Shown: piece after piece, positions 16,587 through 24,456 of the stretch
Layout: each line of letters starts with the position of its first letter
How positions within the stretch are numbered: the stretch's first letter is position 1
Made by a program: the position numbers and the translations under genes
The notes under the pieces: model-generated
The model's database searches: none
The model's input: only the letters and a program-made list of their open reading frames with translations
What the model was told of the DNA's origin: nothing
Source of the DNA: Streptomyces sp. NBC_00250
GTDB lineage: Bacteria > Actinomycetota > Actinomycetes > Streptomycetales > Streptomycetaceae
DNA length: 64,000 nucleotides
Direction of reading: 5' to 3'
NCBI RefSeq assembly: GCF_036192275.1
Contig: NZ_CP108088.1
Coordinates: forward strand, 2,853,501 to 2,917,500

Positions 16587-18269
16587 CTAGAGGAAGTAGA
16601 GGCGGTTGAGCGAGACGGAGTCGGCCGCCTCGGAACGGATCGGCGAGCCGTCGAGCGAGACGAGGCCGGTGTCGCCGTCGACCTGGACGTCTCCGGTACG
16701 GGAGTTGAGCCGCAGGTCGGCCGGACCGATGCCGCGTGTGCCGCGGACGGGGACGCGGCGGCGGCGGGTCGGCATCCTGTCGGCGCCGAGGTCGACGGCC
16801 GCCTGGGCGACGAACGCGACCGAGAGGTCGGCGGCCGTGGCGCCGTGCGCGCCGAACAACGGTCCGAGGACGAGCGGTTCGCAGGTGTCGGTGGCGGCGT
16901 TCGGGTCGCCCACGACCCCCCACGCCGGGAAGCCGGACTTCAGCACCAGCTGCGGCTTGGCGCCGAAGAACTGCGGCTTCCACAGCACGATGTCGGCCAG
17001 CTTGCCGACCTCGATCGAGCCGATCTCGTGGGCGAGGCCGTGGGCGATCGCCGGGTTGATGGTGAGCTTGGCCAGATAGCGGAGCACGCGCGCGTTGTCG
17101 TCGTGCGCGCCGTCGCCCTCCATGGGTCCGAGCTCGGCCTTCATCTTCCCGGCCATGGCGAAGGTCCGGCGTACGGTCTCGCCGGCCCTTCCCATCCCCT
17201 GCGCGTCGGAGGAGGTGATCCCGATCGCGCCGAGGTCGTGCAGGACGTCCTCCGCGCCCATCGTCCCGGCCCGGATCCGGTCGCGCGCCATGGCGGCGTC
17301 ACCGGGGAGGTCGGTCTTCAGGTCGTGGACGGAGACGATCATCCCGTAGTGCTCGGCGACGGCGTCGCGGCCGAAGGGGAGCGTGGGGTTGGTGGAGGAG
17401 CCGATGACGTTCGGCACGCCCGCCATCTTCAGGACGTTGGGTACGTGCCCGCCGCCGCAGCCCTCGATGTGGAAGGCGTGGATCGTACGGCCGTCGAGGA
17501 CGCGCAGGGTGTCCTCGACCGAGAGGCATTCGTTGAGGCCGTCGCTGTGCAGGGCGACCTGGACGTCGTGTTCCTCGGCGACCCGCAGGGCGGTGTCGAG
17601 GGCGCGCGTGTGGGCGCCCATGTCCTCGTGGACCTTGAAGCCGGACGCCCCGCCCTCGGCCAGCGCCTCGACCAGCGGTGCCGGGTCCGAGGACGAACCC
17701 CGGGCCAGGAAGCCGATGTTGACCGGCCAGGCGTCGAAGGCGTTGAACGCGTGACGCAGCGCCCACGGCGAGTTCACGCCGACGCCCCACACCGGGCCGA
17801 ACTCCTGCCCGATGACCGTGGTGACACCGCTCGACAGCGACGCCTCCATGATCCGGGGCGAGAGCAGGTGGACATGGGTGTCGACGGCTCCGGCGGTGGC
17901 GATCATGCCCTCGCCGGAGACGATCGAGGTGCCGGTGCCGACGACGACGTCCACGCCGTCGAGGGTGTCGGGGTTCCCGGCCCGGCCGATCGCGTGGATG
18001 CGGCCCTCGCGGATGCCGATCGACACCTTGCGGATGCCGAGGACGGCGTCGATGACCAGCACGTTGCTGATCACGACGTCGCACGTCTCGCGGACGGCCG
18101 CGGCCTTCAGGTGCAGTCCGTCGCGGGCGGTCTTGCCGAAGCCGGCCAGGAACTCGTCCCCCGGCTGCTGCGAGTCCGACTCGACGCGGACGACGAGCCC
18201 GGAGTCGCCCAGGACGACACGGTCGCCGGCGCGGGGGCCGTGCACGGATGCGTACTCGTACGGGTCCAT
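16587..18269 (-). CDS. ureC: Divergent urease alpha subunit-like amidohydrolase
   Basis: 560 aa, nickel-dependent amidohydrolase fold. By alignment to Klebsiella numbering the bimetal ligands are present: HVH (His132, His134), carbamylated Lys212 (GFKVHED), His241, His267, and Asp355 (TSSDAQGMGR). General-acid His315 and Arg331 are also kept. The mobile-flap Cys319 equivalent is Val314 (IVSVHDL instead of the usual MVCHHLD). The N-terminus (MDPYEYASVHGPRAG) also departs from typical UreC. It starts at ATG 18269, overlapping the ureAB stop as TGATG, so it is translationally coupled. No ureD, E, F or G gene lies in the window. It may be a real but weak urease, matured by proteins from another locus, or an enzyme for another amide. 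A frame running on to 19106 is not real. Confidence 0.85.
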   Translation of the reverse strand: MDPYEYASVHGPRAGDRVVLGDSGLVVRVESDSQQPGDEFLAGFGKTARDGLHLKAAAVRETCDVVISNVLVIDAVLGIRKVSIGIREGRIHAIGRAGNPDTLDGVDVVVGTGTSIVSGEGMIATAGAVDTHVHLLSPRIMEASLSSGVTTVIGQEFGPVWGVGVNSPWALRHAFNAFDAWPVNIGFLARGSSSDPAPLVEALAEGGASGFKVHEDMGAHTRALDTALRVAEEHDVQVALHSDGLNECLSVEDTLRVLDGRTIHAFHIEGCGGGHVPNVLKMAGVPNVIGSSTNPTLPFGRDAVAEHYGMIVSVHDLKTDLPGDAAMARDRIRAGTMGAEDVLHDLGAIGITSSDAQGMGRAGETVRRTFAMAGKMKAELGPMEGDGAHDDNARVLRYLAKLTINPAIAHGLAHEIGSIEVGKLADIVLWKPQFFGAKPQLVLKSGFPAWGVVGDPNAATDTCEPLVLGPLFGAHGATAADLSVAFVAQAAVDLGADRMPTRRRRVPVRGTRGIGPADLRLNSRTGDVQVDGDTGLVSLDGSPIRSEAADSVSLNRLYFL

Positions 18270-19027
18270 CAGTTGCCCTCCTCGTCGGACCGAGCGCCGT
18301 CGGACCGGCCGCCGTCGGACCGGCCGTCGTCGGACCGGCCGTCTCCGCTCTCGACTCCCAGGTAGCCGCAGGCCGCCGCGCGCCGCAGGGCCTCTTCCCT
18401 CGCGCCGGGCGCGTCGAGGGGTCCGTCGACCAGGCCCGCGAAGCCGATGGCGACCCGAGCGCCGCCGATCGGGACCAGGCCCACCTCGGCCTCGCCGCCC
18501 GGGTCGAAACGGAAGGAGGCGCCGGCGGGGATGGCCAGCCGCGTGCCGTAGGCGGCGGCGCGGTCGAAGTCGAGGCGCGGGTTGACCTCGAAGAAGTGGA
18601 AGTGGGAGGTGACGCTCACGGGGACGGTCGCCGTGTTCCGCACGGGGAGCGTGAGCGTCGGCTCGGACTCCGGGTGGCCGGGGCCGGGCAGCAGCGCGCC
18701 CGGCGCCGACCCGCCCAGACCGGCGCCGCCGATCGGGGCGGAGACGACCGCGAGCCGCGAGCCGTCGTCGAAGACGGCCTCGACATGGACCTCGGTGACC
18801 ACGTCGGCGACGCCGGGGAGCACGTCGTCGGGGCCGAGGACCGAGCGGGCGGCCTCGATCGCCTCGGCGAGTCGCTTGCCGTCGCGGGCCGCCTCGCAGA
18901 CCGTGTCCGCGATGAGCGCGGTCGCCTCGGGGACATTGAGCCGCAGGCCCCGGGCCCGGCGGGCGCGGGCGAGCTCGGCGGCGCCGAAGAGCAGCAGCCG
19001 GTCGCGTTCCGTGGGAGTCAGTCGCAC
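18269..19027 (-). CDS. ureAB: Fused urease gamma-beta subunit (UreA-UreB)
   Basis: 252 aa from GTG 19027, with a perfect AGGAGGTG eight bases upstream. Residues 1-100 are UreA-like (MRLTPTERDRLLLFGAAELAR, then DVLPGVADVVTEVHVEAVF). About 105-225 are UreB-like (TVPVSVTSHFHFFEVNPRLDFDR, AYGTRLAIPAGASFRFDPG). The last 25 residues form a tail of GRSD-type pentapeptides coded by 15-bp DNA repeats. Gamma-beta fusions are known in actinobacteria and Helicobacter. It is the first gene of the operon, directly downstream of one copy of an 18-bp regulatory element. Confidence 0.88.
   Translation of the reverse strand: MRLTPTERDRLLLFGAAELARARRARGLRLNVPEATALIADTVCEAARDGKRLAEAIEAARSVLGPDDVLPGVADVVTEVHVEAVFDDGSRLAVVSAPIGGAGLGGSAPGALLPGPGHPESEPTLTLPVRNTATVPVSVTSHFHFFEVNPRLDFDRAAAYGTRLAIPAGASFRFDPGGEAEVGLVPIGGARVAIGFAGLVDGPLDAPGAREEALRRAAACGYLGVESGDGRSDDGRSDGGRSDGARSDEEGN
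18283..18342 (-). repeat. Four 15-bp tandem repeats in the 3' end of ureAB
   Basis: CGTCGGACCG recurs at 18283, 18298, 18313 and 18328 with an exact 15-bp period, coding a GRSD-x pentapeptide array at the UreAB C-terminus. In-frame copy-number change would alter only the tail length. Confidence 0.85.
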
Positions 19028-19045
19028 GTCCGAAACACCTCCTGT

Positions 19046-19063
19046 TTGAGCGACACTCTAAAT
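19046..19063. promoter_or_regulatory. 18-bp regulatory element, copy 1 (ureAB side)
   Basis: TTGAGCGACACTCTAAAT. It differs at one base from copy 2 at 19115 and has the same orientation. It contains an imperfect dyad GAGCG-A-CACTC. It ends three bases from the ureAB Shine-Dalgarno, a position suited to repression. Confidence 0.6.
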
Positions 19064-19114
19064 GTTGAGACGCACTTCTCCAAGCATTGACGCGAGGCAC
19101 TGCCACAGGTCACA

Positions 19115-19132
19115 TTGAGCGCCACTCTAAAT
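19115..19132. promoter_or_regulatory. 18-bp regulatory element, copy 2 (permease side)
   Basis: TTGAGCGCCACTCTAAAT, 69 bp from copy 1. It lies between a possible promoter (TTGACG 19087-19092, 17 nt, TCACAT 19110-19115) and the permease ribosome-binding site. The shared element suggests that one regulator controls both the urease-like operon and the permease. Confidence 0.6.
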
Positions 19133-19160
19133 CTCGCCGCTAGCGCCCCCAGGAGGCCCC

Positions 19161-20582
19161 ATGCCGATCGAACAGCGCGGAGTCGACACCGTCCCCGAGG
19201 CCGAACGCACCAGTGGCCCCCGGGATCTCGTCGCGATCCTGCTCGGGTCCAACCTCTGCCTGGGGGTGATCGTCTTCGGCTGGCTGCCGGTCTCCTTCGG
19301 CCTCGGCTTCTGGGCCTCGGTGACCTCCGTCGTCACCGGCACCCTCGTCGGTGTCGCCGTCACCGCCCCGCTGGCGCTCGTGTCGCTCCGTACCGCCACC
19401 AACCTCTCCACCTCCTCCGGCGCCTTCTTCGGCGTACGGGGCCGGCTGGTCGGCTCGGTGGTCGGACTGCTGCTCTCGCTCGGGTACACCGCGCTGACCC
19501 TCTGGATCGGCGGCGACGTCATGGTCGGCACGCTCGCCCGGCTGACCGGCCTGCCGACCGGCGGCGCCACGCACGCCGTCGTCTACGCGCTGCTCGCCGC
19601 CTGCACGGCGGTCGCCGCGGTGTACGGCTACCGGCTGCTGCTCAAGCTGAGCAAGGCGCTCGCCGTCGGCATGACCGTGCTCCTGGCCCTCGGACTCCTC
19701 GCGTACGCCGGGGACTTCACGACGGCGGCGGTGCCGGACACCCCGTATCTGCTCGGCTCGTTCTGGCCGACCTGGCTGCTCTCGGCGGTCGCCGCGGGCC
19801 TCAGCGGACCGGTCGCCTTCATCACCCTGCTCGGCGACTACACCCGGTACGTCTCGCCGCGGCGGCACAGCGCGAAGACCGTGTGGCGGGCCACCTGTCT
19901 GGGCCTGGTCGTCGGGCTGCTGATCCCCCAGCTCTTCGGTACGTTCACCGCCCTGGCGGCGCGCGGCGGCCTCGACTACGCCGGACCGCTCGTCGCCGCG
20001 TCCCCGGTCTGGTACCTCGTGCCGCTGCTGATCGCGGCCACCGCCGGCTCCGTCGGCAACGCCGGTCTGATGCTCTACTCGATGGGGCTCGACCTCGACG
20101 CGATCCTGCCGAAGGCCACCCGCGCGCGTGCCACCCTCGTGGTCGCGGCGGTCGCGACGGCCTTCGTCTTCCTCGGCCACTTCGCCTCGGACGCGCAGTC
20201 GGCGATGACCTCGTTCGTCCTGCTGCTCACCGCGATCGGCACGCCGTGGGCGGTGATCACCCTGATCGGCCATGTGCGCTGCGGAGGGTCGTACGACCCG
20301 GAGGCGCTCCAGGTCTACAACCGGCGCTCGCGCGGCGGGATCTACTGGTTCTCGGCGGGCTGGCACCCGCGTGCCACCGCCTCCTGGGCGATCGGCGCGG
20401 CGGTCGGTCTCGCCGGGGTGTCGACGCCGCTGTACGAGGGTCCGCTGCTGGCCCTGACCGGCGGCATCGACTGCAGCTTCGTGCTGTCGGGGCTGGTGGG
20501 CGGGGCGCTGTACGCGGTCCTGACGCCGAACAGGGCCTCCGGGACCGTGACGGCCCCGGAAGCCCTGGCGCAGGCGGAGTAG
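19161..20582 (+). CDS. NCS1-family nucleobase/cytosine-type permease
   Basis: 473 aa with about 12 TM segments. NCS1 permeases import cytosine, purines, allantoin or hydantoins with H+ or Na+. Identifying features are an N-terminal GPRDLVAILLGSNLCLGVIVFGWL helix, SGPVAFITLLGDYTRYVSP in the central TM6-7 region, and GYRLLLKLSKALA. AGGAGG precedes ATG 19161. It is divergent from ureAB with a shared 18-bp element, so its substrate may feed the urease-like enzyme. It converges on ilvE across a hairpin. The substrate is not predictable from sequence alone. Confidence 0.88.
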   Translation: MPIEQRGVDTVPEAERTSGPRDLVAILLGSNLCLGVIVFGWLPVSFGLGFWASVTSVVTGTLVGVAVTAPLALVSLRTATNLSTSSGAFFGVRGRLVGSVVGLLLSLGYTALTLWIGGDVMVGTLARLTGLPTGGATHAVVYALLAACTAVAAVYGYRLLLKLSKALAVGMTVLLALGLLAYAGDFTTAAVPDTPYLLGSFWPTWLLSAVAAGLSGPVAFITLLGDYTRYVSPRRHSAKTVWRATCLGLVVGLLIPQLFGTFTALAARGGLDYAGPLVAASPVWYLVPLLIAATAGSVGNAGLMLYSMGLDLDAILPKATRARATLVVAAVATAFVFLGHFASDAQSAMTSFVLLLTAIGTPWAVITLIGHVRCGGSYDPEALQVYNRRSRGGIYWFSAGWHPRATASWAIGAAVGLAGVSTPLYEGPLLALTGGIDCSFVLSGLVGGALYAVLTPNRASGTVTAPEALAQAE

Positions 20583-20586
20583 CGAC

Positions 20587-20611
20587 CGGCCCGGCTCACC
20601 CGGCCGGGCCG
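20587..20611. terminator. Bidirectional terminator between the permease and ilvE
   Basis: CGGCCCGG (20587-20594) pairs with CCGGGCCG (20604-20611) with a 9-nt loop, in the 39 bp between convergent stop codons. Confidence 0.7.
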
Positions 20612-20621
20612 ACCCGTACGA

Positions 20622-21710
20622 CTAGCCCAGCTCGTGCATCCAGCCGTGGACGTCCTCGGCCTTGCCGGTCTGGACGGCGAGCAGCGCGTCGCGCAGCTTC
20701 ATCGTGATCTCGCCGGGCTCGCCGCCCGACTGCTGCCACTCGCCCCGCTCGGACTTGACCGTGCCGACCGGGGTGATCACGGCGGCGGTGCCGCAGGCGA
20801 AGACCTCGGTCAGGGTGCCGTTCGCGCTGTCGGCCTGCCACTGGTCGATGGAGACGCGGCCCTCCTCCGGCTCCAGGCCGAGGTCCGCCGCGAGCTTGAG
20901 CAGCGAGTCACGCGTGATGCCGGCGAGCAGCGAACCGGTGAGCGTGGGGGTGATCAGCTTGTTCCCGTACACGAAGTACAGGTTCATGCCGCCGAGTTCC
21001 TCGACCCACTTGTGCTCCACGGCGTCGAGGTAGGCGACCTGGTCGCAGCCCTTCTGGGCCGCCTCGGCCTGAGCGAGCAGGGAGGCCGCGTAGTTGCCGC
21101 CGGTCTTGGCGTCGCCGACGCCGCCGGGGACGGCGCGGACGCGGTTCTCCGAGAGCCAGATGGAGACGGGCTTCACGCCGCCGGGGAAGTACGGGCCGGC
21201 CGGGGAGGCGATGACGACGAAGAGGTACTCGTTGGCCGGGCGGACGCCCAGGCCGACCTCGGTCGCGATCATGAACGGACGCAGGTAGAGCGAGGCCTCG
21301 CCGCCGTGCTCCGGGACCCACGCCTTGTCGTGCTGGACGAGGACGTCACAGGCCTCGACGAAGGTCTCGACGGGCAGCTCGGGCATGGCGAGCCGGCGGG
21401 CGGAGGCCTGGAAGCGGCGGGCGTTGGCGTCGGGGCGGAAGCTGGCGACCGAGCCGTCGGGGCGGCGGTAGGCCTTCAGGCCCTCGAAGATCTCCTGCGC
21501 GTAGTGCAGGACGTTGGTGGCCGGGTCGAGGGCGAGCGGGCCGTACGGCACGAGCTGGGCGTCGTGCCAGCCCCGGCCCTCGGTCCACCGGATGGTGACC
21601 ATGTGGTCGGTGAAGTGGCGGCCGAATCCCGGGTTGGCCAGGATCGCCTCGCGCTCCGCGGCGGACAGCGGGCTGGAGGAGGGCTTGAGCTCGATCGTGG
21701 GCGTCGTCAT
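20622..21710 (-). CDS. ilvE: Branched-chain amino acid aminotransferase
   Basis: 362-aa PLP enzyme (fold type IV) catalysing the last step of Leu/Ile/Val synthesis and the first step of their breakdown. Start ATG 21710 ([10 protein letters not shown]) has GAAGGA upstream. Features are [32 protein letters not shown], the PLP lysine segment [16 protein letters not shown], and [15 protein letters not shown]. The longer open frame to 21812 lacks a Shine-Dalgarno and covers the promoter. leuB lies 258 bp upstream on the same strand, but a terminator separates them. Confidence 0.94.
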   Translation of the reverse strand: MTTPTIELKPSSSPLSAAEREAILANPGFGRHFTDHMVTIRWTEGRGWHDAQLVPYGPLALDPATNVLHYAQEIFEGLKAYRRPDGSVASFRPDANARRFQASARRLAMPELPVETFVEACDVLVQHDKAWVPEHGGEASLYLRPFMIATEVGLGVRPANEYLFVVIASPAGPYFPGGVKPVSIWLSENRVRAVPGGVGDAKTGGNYAASLLAQAEAAQKGCDQVAYLDAVEHKWVEELGGMNLYFVYGNKLITPTLTGSLLAGITRDSLLKLAADLGLEPEEGRVSIDQWQADSANGTLTEVFACGTAAVITPVGTVKSERGEWQQSGGEPGEITMKLRDALLAVQTGKAEDVHGWMHELG

Positions 21711-21819
21711 GAGTGCGTGTCCTTCACCGGTCGTGTGGGGAGGACCGCGCGCGCACGCCTGCTCTCGGAGACTGCTGTCCCTGACGAGGTGGACGTCCGA
21801 GCATGCCCGCATGCCGCGG

Positions 21820-21846
21820 CCCCACGTTCGATTATCGCTCGTGGGG
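21820..21846 (-). promoter_or_regulatory. Inverted repeat around a -10-like element upstream of ilvE
   Basis: CCCCACG (21820-21826) and CGTGGGG (21840-21846) flank GCGATAATCG, which on the minus strand holds a GATAAT -10-like hexamer. Candidate ilvE promoter with a symmetrical operator; no good -35 was found. Confidence 0.45.
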
Positions 21847-21913
21847 ACCGGTGCGGGAAACGGGTGAACGCGGTCCAGGTTCGATGGGGTGCACCCGGGG
21901 GCCGCGCATGGGA

Positions 21914-21945
21914 CAGCCGCCGGGCGTTGTGCGACCCGGCGGCTG
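21914..21945 (-). terminator. leuB terminator
   Basis: CAGCCGCCGGG (21914-21924) pairs perfectly with CCCGGCGGCTG (21935-21945) with a 10-nt loop, starting 24 nt past the leuB stop. Confidence 0.75.
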
Positions 21946-21968
21946 CTGTCGATGTCAGTAGGCGCGGG

Positions 21969-23009
21969 TCAGCTCGCTACTCGCGCGGCGAGCGCGTCGC
22001 CGATCTCGTCCGTCGTGCGGACGGTGTCGCCGCGCTCGGTGAGGTCTGCGGCGACGGCCTCCTCGACCCGCACGGCCTCGGCCTCGTAGCCGAGGTGGCG
22101 CAGCAGGAGCGCGACGGAGAGGACCGTGGCCGTGGGGTCGGCCTTGGCCTGGCCCGCGATGTCCGGCGCGGAGCCGTGGACCGGCTCGAACATCGACGGG
22201 AACTCGCCGCTCGGGTTGATGTTGCCCGAGGCGGCGACGCCGATGCCGCCGGAGACGGCCGCGGCGAGGTCGGTGATGATGTCGCCGAAGAGGTTGTCGG
22301 TGACGATCACGTCGAAGCGGGCCGGGTCGGTGACGAGGAAGATCGTCGCGGCGTCGACGTGCAGGTAGTCGGTCGTGACCTCGGGGAACTCGGCCGCGAC
22401 CTTGGTGAAGATGTTCGTCCACAGGTGGCCGGCGAAGGTCAGCACGTTGTTCTTGTGGACCAGCGTGAGCTTCTTGCGCGGGCGGGCCTGGGCACGGGCG
22501 AAGGCGTCACGGACGACCCGCTCGACACCGAAGGCGGTGTTGACCGAGACCTCGGTGGCGACCTCGTGCGGGGTGCCCTTGCGGATGGTGCCGCCGTTGC
22601 CCGTGTACGGGCCCTCGGTGCCCTCGCGGACCACGACGAAGTCGATCTCGGGCTGCCCGGCGAGCGGGGTGGCCACGCCGGGGAGCAGCTTCGAGGGACG
22701 CAGGTTCACGTGGTGGTCGAAGGCGAAGCGGAGCTTCAGGAGGAAGCCGCGCTCCAGGACGCCGGAGGGCACCGACGGGTCGCCGATGGCGCCCAGCAGG
22801 ATGGCGTCGTGCTTCTTGAGGGAGTCGAGGTCGGCGTCGGTGAGGGTCTCACCGGTGGCGTGGTAGCGCTTGGCGCCGAAGTCGTACTCCTCGGTCTCCA
22901 GCTTCACGTCCTGGGGAAGGACGGCCGCGAGGATCTTGAGGCCCTGGGCCACGACCTCCTGGCCGATGCCGTCGCCGGGAATGACTGCGAGATTGATGCT
23001 GTGAGACAT
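21969..23009 (-). CDS. leuB: 3-isopropylmalate dehydrogenase
   Basis: 346-aa NAD-dependent beta-decarboxylating dehydrogenase: 3-isopropylmalate to 2-oxoisocaproate in leucine synthesis. It starts [20 protein letters not shown]. Active-site pieces are [19 protein letters not shown] (substrate Arg residues), the catalytic Lys in [34 protein letters not shown] (metal Asp) and [14 protein letters not shown] (NAD site). The length is that of actinobacterial LeuB, shorter than enteric LeuB. It may also handle citramalate-derived 3-methylmalate in the CimA route, a known LeuB activity. Confidence 0.95.
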   Translation of the reverse strand: MSHSINLAVIPGDGIGQEVVAQGLKILAAVLPQDVKLETEEYDFGAKRYHATGETLTDADLDSLKKHDAILLGAIGDPSVPSGVLERGFLLKLRFAFDHHVNLRPSKLLPGVATPLAGQPEIDFVVVREGTEGPYTGNGGTIRKGTPHEVATEVSVNTAFGVERVVRDAFARAQARPRKKLTLVHKNNVLTFAGHLWTNIFTKVAAEFPEVTTDYLHVDAATIFLVTDPARFDVIVTDNLFGDIITDLAAAVSGGIGVAASGNINPSGEFPSMFEPVHGSAPDIAGQAKADPTATVLSVALLLRHLGYEAEAVRVEEAVAADLTERGDTVRTTDEIGDALAARVAS

Positions 23010-23100
23010 GTCGGCACCCTACTCTTCGTCCCATCGTCTGACACGTCACGTCCATCATGTGGACGAAGCGCCATCCGGGTGAAGACGTGTCGAAGGCGGG

Positions 23101-23232
23101 TCAGTGGCCGGTGGAGCCGCCGTTGTCACGGCGGTCGAGGGCGCGCTGGAGGGCGGCGGCGGCGTTCTGGCGGGCCTCGTCGCTGGGACGGTTGGCGGAG
23201 TGGCGGACGCGGGGGGCGGTCTGAGTTGCCAT
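23101..23232 (-). CDS. Small protein, 43 aa, upstream of leuB
   Basis: Starts MATQTAPRVRHSANRPSDE at ATG 23232 and ends NGGSTGH. CAAGGAG lies 11 nt upstream. The product is basic and helical with an Ala/Gln/Arg-rich centre (EARQNAAAALQRALDRR) and no membrane segment. It lies 91 bp upstream of leuB on the same strand, behind a tandem-dyad region. Function unknown. The ribosome-binding site and wobble G/C bias support it as a real gene. Confidence 0.72.
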   Translation of the reverse strand: MATQTAPRVRHSANRPSDEARQNAAAALQRALDRRDNGGSTGH

Positions 23233-23250
23233 GAGGGATCGACTCCTTGA

Positions 23251-23289
23251 GATCAGTGGTGATCCGAAGTGCGGAGATCAGTGATGATC
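23251..23289. promoter_or_regulatory. Two tandem GATCA-N4-TGATC dyads upstream of the 43-aa gene
   Basis: GATCAGTGGTGATC (23251-23264) and GATCAGTGATGATC (23276-23289) are dyads with a 25-bp period inside a longer direct repeat (GAGATCAGTG..TGATC..GAAG). They start two bases upstream of the Shine-Dalgarno. The rest of 23290-23461 holds no gene; GACAG/CTGTC arms near 23415 could fold in RNA. Confidence 0.55.
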
Positions 23290-23461
23290 GAAGGCGCCGG
23301 CAGGGGCGGGGAGCGCCGCCGCAGGGGTTGCCTGCACAGGGGCGTCGCGCTCTCGACCGCCATTCGCTGATGGAGCGAGACGTTCGGCTTCTACAAAGCT
23401 AGGACAGCTCTCCTCATCTGTCTCCACAATTACTCGGACTTCCTACTATCTGAGACGGCGA

Positions 23462-24355
23462 TCAGCGCGCCCCCGCACCCTCGCCGGCCCGCAGCTCCCT
23501 GATCAGCGCCCGGACGGCGAGGGATCGCCCCAGCTCAGGAGTGGTGACATAGCCGACCGAGCGCGTCGGGCGGGCCGCGCCGAGATCGGTGATCGCCACC
23601 GAGGGCGATGCTCCGACAAGGGACAGTTCCGGCATCACGGCCATCCCGAAGCCACTGCTCACCATCGAGAGCACCGCCCCGTCGTCCTCCGCCTCCACCG
23701 TCGCCGCCGGCAGCCACTCCTGGGCCGCCCACCACTCGCGGGTGTACGAGGTGCAGTTCTCCGCCCAGTCCACCAGCGGCAGCGTGCGCGGCGCCGGATG
23801 GCCCGCGGGGTGGACGAGCGCGTACCCCTCCTCGACGAGGACCCCGCCGATCAGCTCCGGCGGCACGGGCGAGGTGGTCCCGATGGTCGCGATGCCGATG
23901 TCGGCCCGCCCGTCGAGGACTTCACCAGCGGCGCCGCGCCCCACCTCCCGTACGATCCGCACCTCGGGCACGATCTCGGGGTGGCGGGCGGTCAGCCGCG
24001 CCAGGGCCCGGGGCAGCAGGTGCAGGGCGGCGCTGCGGAAGGCCGCGATGCGCAGCGGGCCGGCGATCCCGTCCGTACCGTCCGGTGAGACGCCGCCCCG
24101 GACCTCCGCCCCCATCACCTCCAGGAGCCGCAGCACCCGCCGCGCGTGACCGAGGGCCCGCTCCCCCGCCGCGGTCGGGGTCGCCCCGTTCCGGCCCCGG
24201 TCGAAGAGGACGGCCCCGAGCTTGCGTTCGCTCGCGCGGACGGAGTGGGACACGGCGGACTGGGTCATGCCGAGCGCGACGGCGGCGGCCGAGAAGCCGC
24301 CCTCGCTCCCGACGGCGACGAGGACGCGCAGCTCGCGGGGCGCGAGATCGGTCAT
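23462..24355 (-). CDS. LysR-family transcriptional regulator
   Basis: 297 aa from ATG 24355 (MTDLAPRELRVLVAVGSEGGF). A winged helix-turn-helix occupies residues 1-60 (ALGMTQSAVSHSVRASERKLG) and a periplasmic-binding-protein-like effector domain follows from about 95. It is divergent from an NAD(P)H oxidoreductase gene with a T-N11-A site between them, the classic LysR arrangement, so that gene is its likely target. The start at 24415 proposed by the longer frame would overlap the operator. Confidence 0.9.
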   Translation of the reverse strand: MTDLAPRELRVLVAVGSEGGFSAAAVALGMTQSAVSHSVRASERKLGAVLFDRGRNGATPTAAGERALGHARRVLRLLEVMGAEVRGGVSPDGTDGIAGPLRIAAFRSAALHLLPRALARLTARHPEIVPEVRIVREVGRGAAGEVLDGRADIGIATIGTTSPVPPELIGGVLVEEGYALVHPAGHPAPRTLPLVDWAENCTSYTREWWAAQEWLPAATVEAEDDGAVLSMVSSGFGMAVMPELSLVGASPSVAITDLGAARPTRSVGYVTTPELGRSLAVRALIRELRAGEGAGAR

Positions 24356-24375
24356 GGGGGCTCCCACCTCGGAGT

Positions 24376-24390
24376 ATGAGCGACATTCAT
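24376..24390. promoter_or_regulatory. LysR-type binding site (T-N11-A)
   Basis: ATGAGCGACATTCAT contains ATGA/TCAT arms and fits T-N11-A, in the 101-bp divergent region between the LysR gene and the oxidoreductase gene. Confidence 0.6.
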
Positions 24391-24456
24391 GGATCGGTCC
24401 GTTCCATGGGGCCAACCCTCTGCCCGGCCGCCGGATTCCTTCCTACGGTCTGCCCC

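Noticed and set aside
16587..19106. An 839-aa version of UreC extending through ureAB
   Set aside because: The first 279 residues are out-of-frame ureAB sequence. The true start at 18269 forms a TGATG junction.
21820..21846. A leucine/isoleucine leader peptide upstream of ilvE
   Set aside because: Short frames in this region have no cluster of branched-chain codons and there is no T-tailed terminator. Only a promoter-like dyad remains.
23290..23461. A riboswitch or small RNA upstream of the 43-aa gene
   Set aside because: Arms such as GACAG/CTGTC exist, but no known riboswitch core could be recognised, so it is noted only as foldable sequence.
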